Shown piece by piece: positions 1 through 9,850 of a DNA stretch of 15,211 nucleotides. Under the pieces are notes generated by a model that was not told where the DNA came from, made no database searches, and was given only the letters and a program-made list of their open reading frames with translations. The stretch's first letter is position 1. Each line of letters opens with the position of its first letter. The stretch is from DASUSF01 sp036375275 (lineage in GTDB: Bacteria; Pseudomonadota; Alphaproteobacteria; Geminicoccales; Geminicoccaceae). The position numbers and the translations under genes are program-made. Where the stretch lies: assembly GCA_036375275.1 (NCBI GenBank), contig DASUSF010000131.1, positions 1 through 15,211 on the forward strand, read 5' to 3'.

Positions 1-591
1 GAGATGGTCGAGACCGCCGCGATCCTGAACCAGGCGACCGCCAGGAGCCTCGTGATCCTGGACGAGATCGGGCGCGGCACGGCCACCTATGACGGCCTGT
101 CGATCGCCTGGGCGGTGGTCGAGCACCTGCACGAGGTCACCCGCTGCCGGGCGCTGTTCGCGACCCACTACCACGAGCTGACCGCGCTCGCCGCCCGGCT
201 CGACCGGCTCGCGGTGCGGACCATGCGGGTCAAGGAATGGCAGGGCGAGGTCGTATTTCTCCACGAAGTGGCCGAAGGGGCCGCCGATCGCTCGTATGGG
301 ATCCACGTGGCCCGGCTCGCGGGCCTGCCGGCGCCCGTCCTGAAGCGCGCCGAGGAGGTCCTGCACCGGCTGGAGCAGGGCGAGGCGAACCGCGCGCCGG
401 CGCGCCTCGCCGACGACCTGCCGCTGTTCAGCGCCGCGTCCACCCGGGGCCGCGCGGAGCCGCCGGCCCGCAGCCCGCCGCCGCTGGAGGAGGCGCTCGG
501 GGGCATCCGCCCGGACGACCTCACGCCGCGCGAGGCGCTAGAGCTGATCTATCGCCTCAGGAGGCTCCTCGACGGCGATGCCGGCGCGTGA
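1..591 (+). CDS. mutS: DNA mismatch repair ATPase MutS, C-terminal part (5' end outside window)
   Basis: MutS binds mismatched bases and uses its ABC-type ATPase to recruit MutL in methyl-directed mismatch repair. Only the last ~197 codons are present; the frame is open at the first base (codons GAG ATG GTC). Seen: the segment leading into Walker B (EMVETAAILNQAT), the Walker B motif LVILDEIGRG at about residues 19-28 of the fragment, and the family-typical TYDGLSIAWA that follows. Next come the FATHYHEL switch histidine motif and the YGIHVARLAGLP helix-turn-helix that supports dimerisation. The C-terminal tail ends in DLTPREALELIYRLRRLL, matching the short tetramerisation helix of MutS. No frameshift or missing key residue is visible in this part. 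The mismatch-recognition, connector, lever and clamp domains lie upstream of the window. It converges on the minus-strand BRCT/TPR gene with a 70-bp gap. Identification is secure from these motifs. Confidence 0.97.
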   Translation, partial: EMVETAAILNQATARSLVILDEIGRGTATYDGLSIAWAVVEHLHEVTRCRALFATHYHELTALAARLDRLAVRTMRVKEWQGEVVFLHEVAEGAADRSYGIHVARLAGLPAPVLKRAEEVLHRLEQGEANRAPARLADDLPLFSAASTRGRAEPPARSPPPLEEALGGIRPDDLTPREALELIYRLRRLLDGDAGA

Positions 592-600
592 CGCCGGGGC

Positions 601-665
601 TGCCGATCCGGTAGGCCCTCAGCCGATCCCGCCGCAGCCGATCCCCCCTCGGCCGATCGGCTCAG
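601..665. repeat. CCGATC-rich direct and inverted repeats between convergent genes
   Basis: AGCCGATC occurs as direct copies at 621-628 and 636-643, inside two 15-bp units (CAGCCGATCCCGCCG and CAGCCGATCCCCCCT). It occurs inverted (GATCGGCT) at 655-662. A degenerate CCGATCC copy sits at 603-609. The inverted copy can pair with 636-643 to give an 8-bp stem with an 11-nt loop. GCCGATCGGC at 652-661 is a perfect 10-bp palindrome. The block fills the gap between the mutS stop and the stop codon of the minus-strand gene, where a bidirectional terminator would be expected. No T-run follows on either strand, so a classical intrinsic terminator is not supported. Confidence 0.45.
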
Positions 666-1762
666 GGGGTCTCCTGGAGGTGCCGGGCGCAGAGGGTCAG
701 GCCCTTGCGCGCCTTGTTCGACCACTCGCTGTCGGGGTCGAGGTCGAGGTAGCGCCGCCACCAGTCGCGCGCCTCGTCGAAGCGCCCGGCGACGAAGTGC
801 CAGTACGCCAGGTTGTACATCGGGTCGCCGTACCACGGGTCGGCCGCGACCGCGCGCAGCAGATAGTGCCGGGCGAGGTCGCGCCGGCCCTCGGCGTCGA
901 CCACGCCGGCGAGGTTGTACCAGGCCTCCGCGAAGTTGGGATCGACCGCGAGCGCGAGATGGAGGTAGCACTTGGCCTCGTTGATCCGTCCTTGCTCGCG
1001 CAGGACGTTGGCGAGGTTGAACGGCGCGATCGGATCATCCCGGTCGATCTGCACGCAGCGCCGGTACAGATCCTCGGCGAGCGGCCAGTCCTTGCTCTCC
1101 TCGGCCTCCTCCGCCGCCTCGAAGAGGCTGTCCACGGTGAGGTTTTCGGTCGCCGGGAGCGGCAGGCGCATCTGCCCGTCCAGCTCGGCGAGCCCGCCGG
1201 CATAGCGGACCATGACCCGGCCTTCGGGATCGGTGATCAGCTTGTGGCGGGCGAGCGGATGGTCGCCCGTGGCGTGGCTCGCGAGCCCGATCCGCCCGAC
1301 GCTCTCGAGGATCTCGCGCAGCGCCAGCCCCTCGTCGAGCAGGCGCGCGATCTCGCGGGCGGTGACCAGCGCCCGGAAGCTGCAGCGGCCTTCCTCCGCC
1401 TCGATCAGGTCGAACAGGGTCAGCACCCGGACGATCATCGGGTCGAGCCCCGCGCGCCGGGTCAGCTCCTCCAGCGTGACCGCGGCCGGCTCCGCGGCCG
1501 GCGAAAGCAGGCCGAGCGCGCGCAGGAAGGCGCGCTCGCTGATCACCCGCACCCCGAGCCGGTCGGCCCGCTCGAGGGCATCCTGCAGGCGGCCCTGGAG
1601 CAGCTGGGTCTGCGCCTGGCGGCCGATCACGAGGAGGTCGGTCGCCCGGGTCAGGGCGCGGCGCAGCACCGCGCCGCGTCGCTCGAGTTCGTCCGCCGCG
1701 ACCCGCCGCGGCATGGCGGCGAGCGCCCCGACCAGCACGACCGTCTTGTCCTCGAAGTCCAT
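662..1762 (-). CDS. BRCT / MerR-like helix-turn-helix / TPR multidomain protein
   Basis: The 366-residue protein has no named function that I recognise. Residues 4-80 (FEDKTVVLVGAL..., ATDLLVIGR..., VISERAFLRAL) read as a BRCT domain, a phosphopeptide- or protein-binding module of DNA-damage proteins such as NAD-dependent ligase. Residues 95-155 follow the MerR DNA-binding pattern: LEELTRRAGL, then DLIEAEEG, then a TAREIARLLDEGLALREILE helix like the MerR 'G-x-s-L-e-e-I' helix. Residues ~210-345 contain TPR helices (e.g. APFNLANVLREQGRINEAKCYLHLALAVDP and two following repeats). The ATG at 1762 was chosen because BRCT homology starts at once. An in-frame TTG at 1798 would add 12 residues. There is no signal peptide or membrane segment, so it is probably cytoplasmic. 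It could be a DNA-associated scaffold or regulator, which is inference from domains only. It is convergent with mutS and divergent from the SDR gene. Confidence 0.88.
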   Translation of the reverse strand: MDFEDKTVVLVGALAAMPRRVAADELERRGAVLRRALTRATDLLVIGRQAQTQLLQGRLQDALERADRLGVRVISERAFLRALGLLSPAAEPAAVTLEELTRRAGLDPMIVRVLTLFDLIEAEEGRCSFRALVTAREIARLLDEGLALREILESVGRIGLASHATGDHPLARHKLITDPEGRVMVRYAGGLAELDGQMRLPLPATENLTVDSLFEAAEEAEESKDWPLAEDLYRRCVQIDRDDPIAPFNLANVLREQGRINEAKCYLHLALAVDPNFAEAWYNLAGVVDAEGRRDLARHYLLRAVAADPWYGDPMYNLAYWHFVAGRFDEARDWWRRYLDLDPDSEWSNKARKGLTLCARHLQETP

Positions 1763-1828
1763 GGCGCGCTCGTTCGTCCTGCGCTCCTGCTCGATCAACG
1801 ATCAATGCCCTCGGCGCTTGGCGGCGGA

Positions 1829-1845
1829 ACGGGGTCGATTCCCGT
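1829..1845 (+). other. tRNA T-arm-like hairpin (no complete tRNA)
   Basis: ACGGG-GTCGATT-CCCGT forms a perfect 5-bp stem with a 7-nt loop. The G-GTCGATT-C context differs from the tRNA T-arm consensus (GTTCGANNC) at only one position. It is followed by a second imperfect inverted repeat, TGGTC...GACCA at 1845-1860, containing the palindrome GTCTAGAC. I find no matching acceptor, D or anticodon stem upstream and no CCA end at the expected distance. It is therefore not a tRNA gene; it could be a chance hairpin, an operator-like site or a remnant. Confidence 0.25.
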
Positions 1846-1996
1846 GGTCAGTCTAGACCAGAACGCGCGGAATCGCGAACCGTACAGAGCATGAACAGCA
1901 CGAAATTCCGCCGCCGCGGCCGGCGCGGGCAGGCCGGCCTTGACCGCAGCCGGCGGACGCGGCTCGATGGCGTCGACGTGGGCGGGAGGACGGTGG

Positions 1997-2761
1997 ATGG
2001 AGATCCCGGGACAGGCGGCGATCGTGACCGGCGGCGCGTCCGGCCTCGGCCGGGCGACCGCGGCGATGCTGGTCAAGGCGCACGCCAAGGTCGCGCTGCT
2101 CGACCTGGACGCCGGCCGCGTCGAGGCGACGGCGCGCGAGATCGGCGCCCTCGGGCTGGTCTGCGACGTGGCCGATCCCGCCCAGGCGGAGGGCGCGCTC
2201 CGGGACGCGCGCGAGGCGCACGGGGCCGCGAGCATTCTGGTCAACTGCGCCGGCATCGCGCCGCCGAAGCGGATCGTCGGGCGGAACGGCCCGATGCCGC
2301 TCGCGGACTTCGAGGCGGTGATCCGGGTCAACCTGATCGGGACCTTCAACCTGATGCGCCTCGCCGCCGCCGACATGGCGACGCTCGAGCCGGCGGGCGC
2401 CGACGGCGAACGCGGGGTGATCGTCAATACCGCCTCGGTCGCGGCGTTCGACGGGCAGATCGGCCAAGCCGCGTACGCCGCCTCCAAGGGCGCCGTGGCA
2501 TCCCTGACGCTCCCGGCGGCGCGCGAGCTCGCCCGCCACGGCATCCGCGTGATGACCATCGCGCCCGGCATCTTCGAGACCCCGATGATGGAGGGGCTGC
2601 CCGAGCCGGTGCAGGCGGGCCTGGCCCAGGCGGTGCCGTTCCCGCACCGGCTCGGCCGGGCCACCGAGTACGCGAGCCTGGTCCGCCACATCGTGACCAA
2701 CCCGATGCTCAACGGCACCACCATCCGCCTCGACGGGGCGCTGCGGATGGCGCCGCAGTAG
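1997..2761 (+). CDS. SDR-family dehydrogenase, HSD10 / 3-hydroxyacyl-CoA dehydrogenase type
   Basis: This is a 254-residue classical short-chain dehydrogenase/reductase, a soluble NAD(P)-dependent oxidoreductase. Seen: the cofactor loop TGGASGLG at 11-18, acidic residues in LLDLD at 34-38 (typical of NAD preference), NCAG at 83-86, the structural Asn in VNLIG (N112), catalytic Ser in NTASVAA (S147), and YAASK with Y160 and K164. The C-terminal TTIRLDGALRM is the usual SDR ending. The segment IAPPKRIVGRNGPMPLADFEAVIRVNLIG with a long pre-Ser insertion, and the APGIFETPMMEGLP loop, resemble type II 3-hydroxyacyl-CoA dehydrogenase / 17-beta-HSD10. A role in acyl-CoA beta-oxidation is thus likely but substrate is not proven. 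The start at 1997 is fixed by GGGAGGA at 1984-1990, 6 nt upstream; an in-frame start at 1940 would add 19 unmatched residues. It is the first gene of a three-gene unit, with the next start 2 nt after its stop. Confidence 0.93.
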   Translation: MEIPGQAAIVTGGASGLGRATAAMLVKAHAKVALLDLDAGRVEATAREIGALGLVCDVADPAQAEGALRDAREAHGAASILVNCAGIAPPKRIVGRNGPMPLADFEAVIRVNLIGTFNLMRLAAADMATLEPAGADGERGVIVNTASVAAFDGQIGQAAYAASKGAVASLTLPAARELARHGIRVMTIAPGIFETPMMEGLPEPVQAGLAQAVPFPHRLGRATEYASLVRHIVTNPMLNGTTIRLDGALRMAPQ

Positions 2762-2763
2762 GC

Positions 2764-3171
2764 ATGCCCGCGGCTCCGCCAGGCGGCGCGCGCGCCCCCA
2801 CCGCCGACGAGATCGAGCGGATCGGGCAGGCGGCGCTCGACGCGCTGCCGGAGCCGTTCCGGAGCCACGTCAGGAGCGTGCCGATCCGGGTCCAGGACTT
2901 CCCGGACGAGGAGACCGAGCGCGACATGGAGCTGGAGAGCCCGTTCGACATCCTCGGCCTCTACCGCGGCGTCCCGCTCGGCCACGACGCGGAGCTCGGC
3001 CCGCCGCGCGCCGACGTCGACATGATCTTCCTCTATCGCCGGCCGATCCTGGATCGCTGGTGCGAGGCCGGCGAGACCCTCGAGGACATCGTCCGCGACA
3101 CGCTCTTGCACGAGATCGGCCACCACTTCGGCATGGACGAGGACGACCTCGAGCGGATCGGGCTCGGATGA
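2764..3171 (+). CDS. small zincin-like metallopeptidase family protein (HExxHxxG)
   Basis: The 135-residue protein contains HEIGHHFGMDEDDLE near its end: H116, E117 and H120 form the HExxH zinc site, G123 follows, and D125 is a candidate third ligand. Together with IRVQDFPDEET, FDILGLYRG and MIFLYRRPILD, this matches the short 'metallopeptidase family' (zincin-like, DUF1025-type) proteins common in Alphaproteobacteria and Actinobacteria. Their substrates are not established. There is no signal peptide, so it is probably cytoplasmic. Its start lies 2 nt after the SDR stop with only a weak ribosome-binding site, which suggests translational coupling to the upstream gene. Its TGA overlaps the ATG of the next gene (ATGA at 3168-3171). 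Proteolytic activity is inferred from the intact motif. Confidence 0.88.
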   Translation: MPAAPPGGARAPTADEIERIGQAALDALPEPFRSHVRSVPIRVQDFPDEETERDMELESPFDILGLYRGVPLGHDAELGPPRADVDMIFLYRRPILDRWCEAGETLEDIVRDTLLHEIGHHFGMDEDDLERIGLG

Positions 3172-3542
3172 TCCGGAGCCTCGACCACCTGGTGCTGACG
3201 GTGCGGGATCTGGGGGCGACCCGGCGGTTCTATGTCGACGGCCTCGGGCTGGAGCTCCGCACCTTCGAGGGCGGCCGGCACGCCCTGCACGCCGGCGAGA
3301 TCAAGATCAACCTCCACCTCGCCGGGCACGAGTTCGAGCCCAAGGCCGGGCGTCCGACCCCGGGCTCCGGCGACCTCTGCTTCCTCACCGACCGCCCGCT
3401 CGAGGCCGTCGCCGCGCGCATGGCCGCGCTGGGCCATCCGGTGATCGAGGGGCCGGTCCCGCGGAGCGGGGCGCGCGGGCCGATCACCTCGATCTATTTC
3501 CGCGACCCCGATGGCAATCTGGTCGAGGTCGGGCACCCCTGA
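3168..3542 (+). CDS. VOC / glyoxalase-bleomycin resistance superfamily protein
   Basis: This 124-residue single-module vicinal oxygen chelate protein begins SLDHLVLTVRDLGATRRFYVDGLGLEL, the standard first beta-alpha-beta motif with H7 as a likely metal ligand. It ends with IYFRDPDGNLVEVGHP, with E120 as the usual last ligand. The middle strand INLHLAGHEFEPKA and the GDLCFLTDRPLEAVAARM segment complete the fold. Family members include glyoxalase I, dioxygenases, epimerases and antibiotic-binding proteins; nothing in this sequence selects one. The start is set by the ATGA overlap with the metallopeptidase gene, so it is co-translated as the last gene of the 1997-3542 unit. It converges on the oxoprolinase gene with a 74-bp gap that has no T-tailed hairpin. 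Confidence 0.92.
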   Translation: MIRSLDHLVLTVRDLGATRRFYVDGLGLELRTFEGGRHALHAGEIKINLHLAGHEFEPKAGRPTPGSGDLCFLTDRPLEAVAARMAALGHPVIEGPVPRSGARGPITSIYFRDPDGNLVEVGHP

Positions 3543-3616
3543 GGCCAGCCGCCCGGGCGTTGATCCCGCCGCGAGGGCTGCCTCCGTCGGCATCGGGGAC
3601 CGCCTCTGGGTCGGCT

Positions 3617-7258
<3,642 letters not shown>

Positions 7259-7267
7259 CCTCCTTCC
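7259..7267 (-). promoter_or_regulatory. strong Shine-Dalgarno abutting the oxoprolinase ATG
   Basis: On the minus strand GGAAGGAGG is followed directly by ATG (7258-7256), leaving zero spacing between AGGAGG and the start codon. Codon 3 is TTG (7252-7250), exactly 6 nt after the AGGAGG core, which is an optimal distance. The protein family homology starts only at residues 8-10, so both starts are compatible. The site argues for a TTG start or for two competing starts. Confidence 0.6.
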
Positions 7268-7464
7268 GACCGCGCCGCCGCCGTCACCCGCCGAGGTCCG
7301 CTTCTATACAGGAAAGGCCGCCGGCGGTGGAGGTCGGCGTCCGGCGATCGTCCCTTCCCGCCTCCGGCGCCGGGTCCAGAGGGATCCCGACCCGAGCCGC
7401 TCGCGCGGCGGTTCCGGCTGGCCGAATCCGCTCTAGCGCAATGACTTGGCCGTCTTGGCGCGAC

Positions 7465-7484
7465 GGTAGGTGGTTCCACCTGCC
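7465..7484. promoter_or_regulatory. 20-bp near-perfect palindrome in divergent spacer
   Basis: GGTAGGTGG at 7465-7473 is mirrored by CCACCTGCC at 7476-7484 around a TT centre, with one G:T mismatch. It lies in the divergent region between the oxoprolinase and J-protein genes, 37 bp before the J-protein start. The loop is too short for a good RNA terminator, and no T-run follows. An operator for a dimeric regulator is possible. No paralogous copy is seen elsewhere in the window. Confidence 0.4.
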
Positions 7485-7521
7485 CGGAAAACGGTCTAGA
7501 GGGAGGCGGGGGAGCAGCATC

Positions 7522-8376
7522 ATGACGGCAGGATCGATCCGGTTGGCGGGCTATCTCGGCAAGATCGTGGGCGGCATCGCGGGCCTCGCGATCGGCGGGC
7601 CGATCGGTGCGGTGATCGGCGCGGTCGCCGGCCACGCCTACGATCACTGGCGCGAGCGCGAGCGGGCCGAGCGCGCCGAGCGAAGGCCGCCGCCGCCCCC
7701 GCCGGAGCGCGAGACCGCCGGTCCCGACCTCGGCGCCGGCGCCGGGGTGTTCAGCGATCCCGCGGAGACCCGCCGGATCGCCTTCGCGACCGCGATCATC
7801 GTTCTGGGCGCCAAGCTCGCCAAGTCGGACGGCGTGGTCACCCAGGAGGAGATCCGCGCCTTCAAGCGGACCTTCCGGGTCGACGACCGGGACGTCGGCG
7901 ACGTCGGGCGGATCTACAACCAGGCCAAGACCAGCGCGCGCGGCTTCGAGCCGTACGCGCGGCAGATCGCGGGCCTGTTCGGCAACGACCCGATCCTCCT
8001 CGAGGAGCTTCTGGTCGGGCTGTTCGAGGTCGCGCGCGCCGATGGCGAGCTGAACCCGGCCGAGGTGGACTTCCTCCGGCGGATCGCCGCGATCTTCGGC
8101 TTCTCCATCGCCGCCTTCGAGCAGATCCGGGCCCGCTTCGCCGCCACCACCCGGAACATCTCGAGCAGCAACGACGCCTACGACGTCCTCGGCATCCAGC
8201 ACACGGTCAAGGACGAGGAGGTCAAGCAGACCTACCGGAAGCTGGTCCGTGAGCACCACCCGGACCGCCTGGTCAGCAAGGGCCTGCCGCCGGAGCTGGT
8301 CGAGCAGGCGAACAGGCGGCTCGCGGCGATCAACGCCGCCTACGACCAGATCGCCAAGGAGCGCAAGCTTCGCTGA
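7522..8376 (+). CDS. membrane-anchored DjlA-like co-chaperone (glycine zipper, TerB-like, J domain)
   Basis: The 284-residue protein has three parts. Residues 8-40 (GYLGKIVGGIAGLAIGGPIGAVIGAVAGHAYDH) are a glycine-zipper-like hydrophobic segment that probably anchors it in the inner membrane. A charged Pro-rich linker (RRPPPPPPERE) follows. Residues ~85-205 form a TerB-like helical domain with acidic repeats LAKSDGVVTQEE and ARADGELNPAE. Residues ~218-284 are a C-terminal J domain (AYDVLGI..., QTYRKLVREHHPDRLVS...) with intact HPD at 246-248. J domains stimulate the DnaK ATPase; this order is that of DjlA, a membrane-bound DnaK partner, so a chaperone-recruiting role at the membrane is well supported. 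The start at 7522 is set by GGCGGGGGAG at 7505-7514, which puts the purine-rich core about 7 nt upstream. It is a single gene, 12 bp from the convergent DUF1207-type gene. Confidence 0.92.
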   Translation: MTAGSIRLAGYLGKIVGGIAGLAIGGPIGAVIGAVAGHAYDHWRERERAERAERRPPPPPPERETAGPDLGAGAGVFSDPAETRRIAFATAIIVLGAKLAKSDGVVTQEEIRAFKRTFRVDDRDVGDVGRIYNQAKTSARGFEPYARQIAGLFGNDPILLEELLVGLFEVARADGELNPAEVDFLRRIAAIFGFSIAAFEQIRARFAATTRNISSSNDAYDVLGIQHTVKDEEVKQTYRKLVREHHPDRLVSKGLPPELVEQANRRLAAINAAYDQIAKERKLR

Positions 8377-8388
8377 GCCGGACGCACG

Positions 8389-9483
8389 TTAGAAGAAGAA
8401 GTGCAGGCCGACGCCGCCGTACTCCAGATCCTCCTCGAAGAACTGCCCGTTCGGCGACTGGCCGTTGAAATACTCGAGCAGAAGCATCAGCCGGCGCTCG
8501 TCGAGAAAGCCGGCGCGGATGTCGAAGCCGGCCCTGAGCGAGTAGTTGACCTCCCAGTCCCGCTCGGCGTCCGCGGAGAGGTTCAGGGCGCCGATCGGGA
8601 ACAGGACCGGGTCGAGCCACGGCTCCGGGCTGCTCAGCTCGAAACCGCCCTGGAGCAGCCAGGGGTCGAGGTCGGGCTCGCTGCGCACGATCGCGCCGCC
8701 TCCGCCATAGATGCGCAGCGCCTCGAACAGCTCGAGGGAAAGCAGGGCGTCGACCACCTCGTACGACAGGTTGACACGATCGACCCGGCTGCGCAGCAGG
8801 AACTCGTCGCCGAGGTGCGAGCTCTGGTGGTACAGCCGGAGCTGGGTCGAGAAGTCGCCGTCCCGGAAGGTGAGCGGCAGGCCGACGAAATAGTCGGCGT
8901 TGATCAGGTCCGTGGTTTCACCCTCGAGATCGAAGATCGAGAATACCCCGGCCTGCAACCCGACCTGCCAGAGGCCGCCGGCGAGGCTCCAGCCATACAG
9001 AGGCAGGGTCCCGCCGAAGTTGGCGCTGCCCACGGTCGCGAGCTCGGGGTCGTCGTTGAAGAACTGGAGCGACGCCGAGAAGCGCGGCCAGCGCGGGTCG
9101 GCGATCAACGGCTGGAACAAGGGGTTCTGCGGCAGCGGCCCGGTCCCGGCGGTGACCAGCTGGCTCTCCTCCAGGGTCGGGCCCGGGAGGGCCGGATCGG
9201 CGGAATGGACGACATCCACGCTGAGGCCTTCGATGCCCTCGAGCGCCTCGACCACCGCGTCGACGTCGGCGCCCGCGAGCTGGTCGGGATCGAGCACGAG
9301 CCGGCCACCGGCGACGCGGACGTCCACGCCGCGGAGGCGGAACTCGCGCTCGAGGACGGCGGTCACGTAGCCGGCCAGGAAGCGGTCGGTGGCGTCCGGC
9401 TCGGCCGGGGCCGCATGCAGCGCCGGGGCCGCCGCGAGCAGCGCGGCGAGCGCGACACCGGCGACGAGCGCACGATCAGTCAT
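8389..9483 (-). CDS. exported BON-like + DUF1207-type outer-membrane protein
   Basis: The 364-residue protein starts with a signal peptide (MTDRALVAGVALAALLAAAPALHA, probable cleavage near residue 24). Residues ~30-92 (FLAGYVTAVLEREFRLRGVDVRV..., then ALEGIEGLSVDVV) look like a small BON-type alpha/beta domain, usually a phospholipid- or envelope-binding module. From ~118 on, PQNPLFQPLIADPRWPRFSASLQ matches the opening of DUF1207 proteins. The rest alternates short amphipathic strands (e.g. FSTQLRLYHQSSHLGDEFLL, LMLLLEYFNGQSPNG) and ends in GVGLHFFF, a terminal aromatic typical of outer-membrane beta-barrels. An outer-membrane location is therefore likely; function is unknown. The ATG at 9483 was chosen because it begins the signal peptide, with AGG about 5 nt upstream. 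It is divergent from the 62-residue protein gene. Confidence 0.85.
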   Translation of the reverse strand: MTDRALVAGVALAALLAAAPALHAAPAEPDATDRFLAGYVTAVLEREFRLRGVDVRVAGGRLVLDPDQLAGADVDAVVEALEGIEGLSVDVVHSADPALPGPTLEESQLVTAGTGPLPQNPLFQPLIADPRWPRFSASLQFFNDDPELATVGSANFGGTLPLYGWSLAGGLWQVGLQAGVFSIFDLEGETTDLINADYFVGLPLTFRDGDFSTQLRLYHQSSHLGDEFLLRSRVDRVNLSYEVVDALLSLELFEALRIYGGGGAIVRSEPDLDPWLLQGGFELSSPEPWLDPVLFPIGALNLSADAERDWEVNYSLRAGFDIRAGFLDERRLMLLLEYFNGQSPNGQFFEEDLEYGGVGLHFFF

Positions 9484-9640
9484 GGCACCTACAGTGTTTG
9501 CAGCCGCAGCCGGAACGGCGGCTTCGGAAGCGGGTTCCCCTGGTAGATGGGGACGGATTGCGACAAGGTCGACCGGCCGGCCGGACGGCACGTGGATTGG
9601 TCGCCGGACGGGCGGTGTAGCAGACCGAGGGGGACGAGCC

Positions 9641-9829
9641 ATGGCGAAGGATCGGCAGAAGCACGACAAGGCGCCTCCGCACCCCGGCAAGCGCCGGCCT
9701 GAGGACCGCGATCGACCCGCGCGCGAGAAGGATCCCAAGGACCGGAACGGCGACGTCGACGAGGGACTCGAAGAGACGTTTCCGGCGAGCGATCCACCGG
9801 CACCGTCGCGGCCGACCGGCGCCGAGTAG
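9641..9829 (+). CDS. small hydrophilic protein with LEETFPASDPP motif
   Basis: This is a 62-residue, highly charged, Lys/Arg/Asp/Pro-rich protein without hydrophobic segments, probably soluble and largely disordered. Its C-terminal part carries VDEGLEETFPASDPPAPSRP. The motif '(D/E)xLEETFPASDPP' recurs in many short uncharacterised alphaproteobacterial and other proteobacterial proteins, which supports this as a real gene. Translation is supported by GAGGGGG at 9627-9633, 7 nt before ATG. The function is unknown and I do not propose one. It is monocistronic and ends 21 bp from the stop codon of the convergent permease gene. Confidence 0.8.
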   Translation: MAKDRQKHDKAPPHPGKRRPEDRDRPAREKDPKDRNGDVDEGLEETFPASDPPAPSRPTGAE

Positions 9830-9850
9830 CCGGGCCGAGGAGCCGGGCCT

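Noticed and set aside
1829..1900. A complete tRNA gene around the T-arm-like hairpin
   Set aside because: No acceptor, D or anticodon stem can be paired on either side, and no CCA occurs at the right distance.
7303..7310. A minus-strand -10 element TATAGA upstream of the oxoprolinase gene
   Set aside because: The region 17 bp upstream on that strand is GC-rich with no -35 resemblance; position is plausible but evidence is too thin.
8377..8388. A terminator between the J-protein and DUF1207-type genes
   Set aside because: The gap is only 12 bp and no stem with a T-run is visible on either strand.
9573..9584. Perfect 12-bp palindrome CCGGCCGGCCGG in the divergent spacer
   Set aside because: Such alternating GGCC runs are expected by chance in DNA of this GC content.
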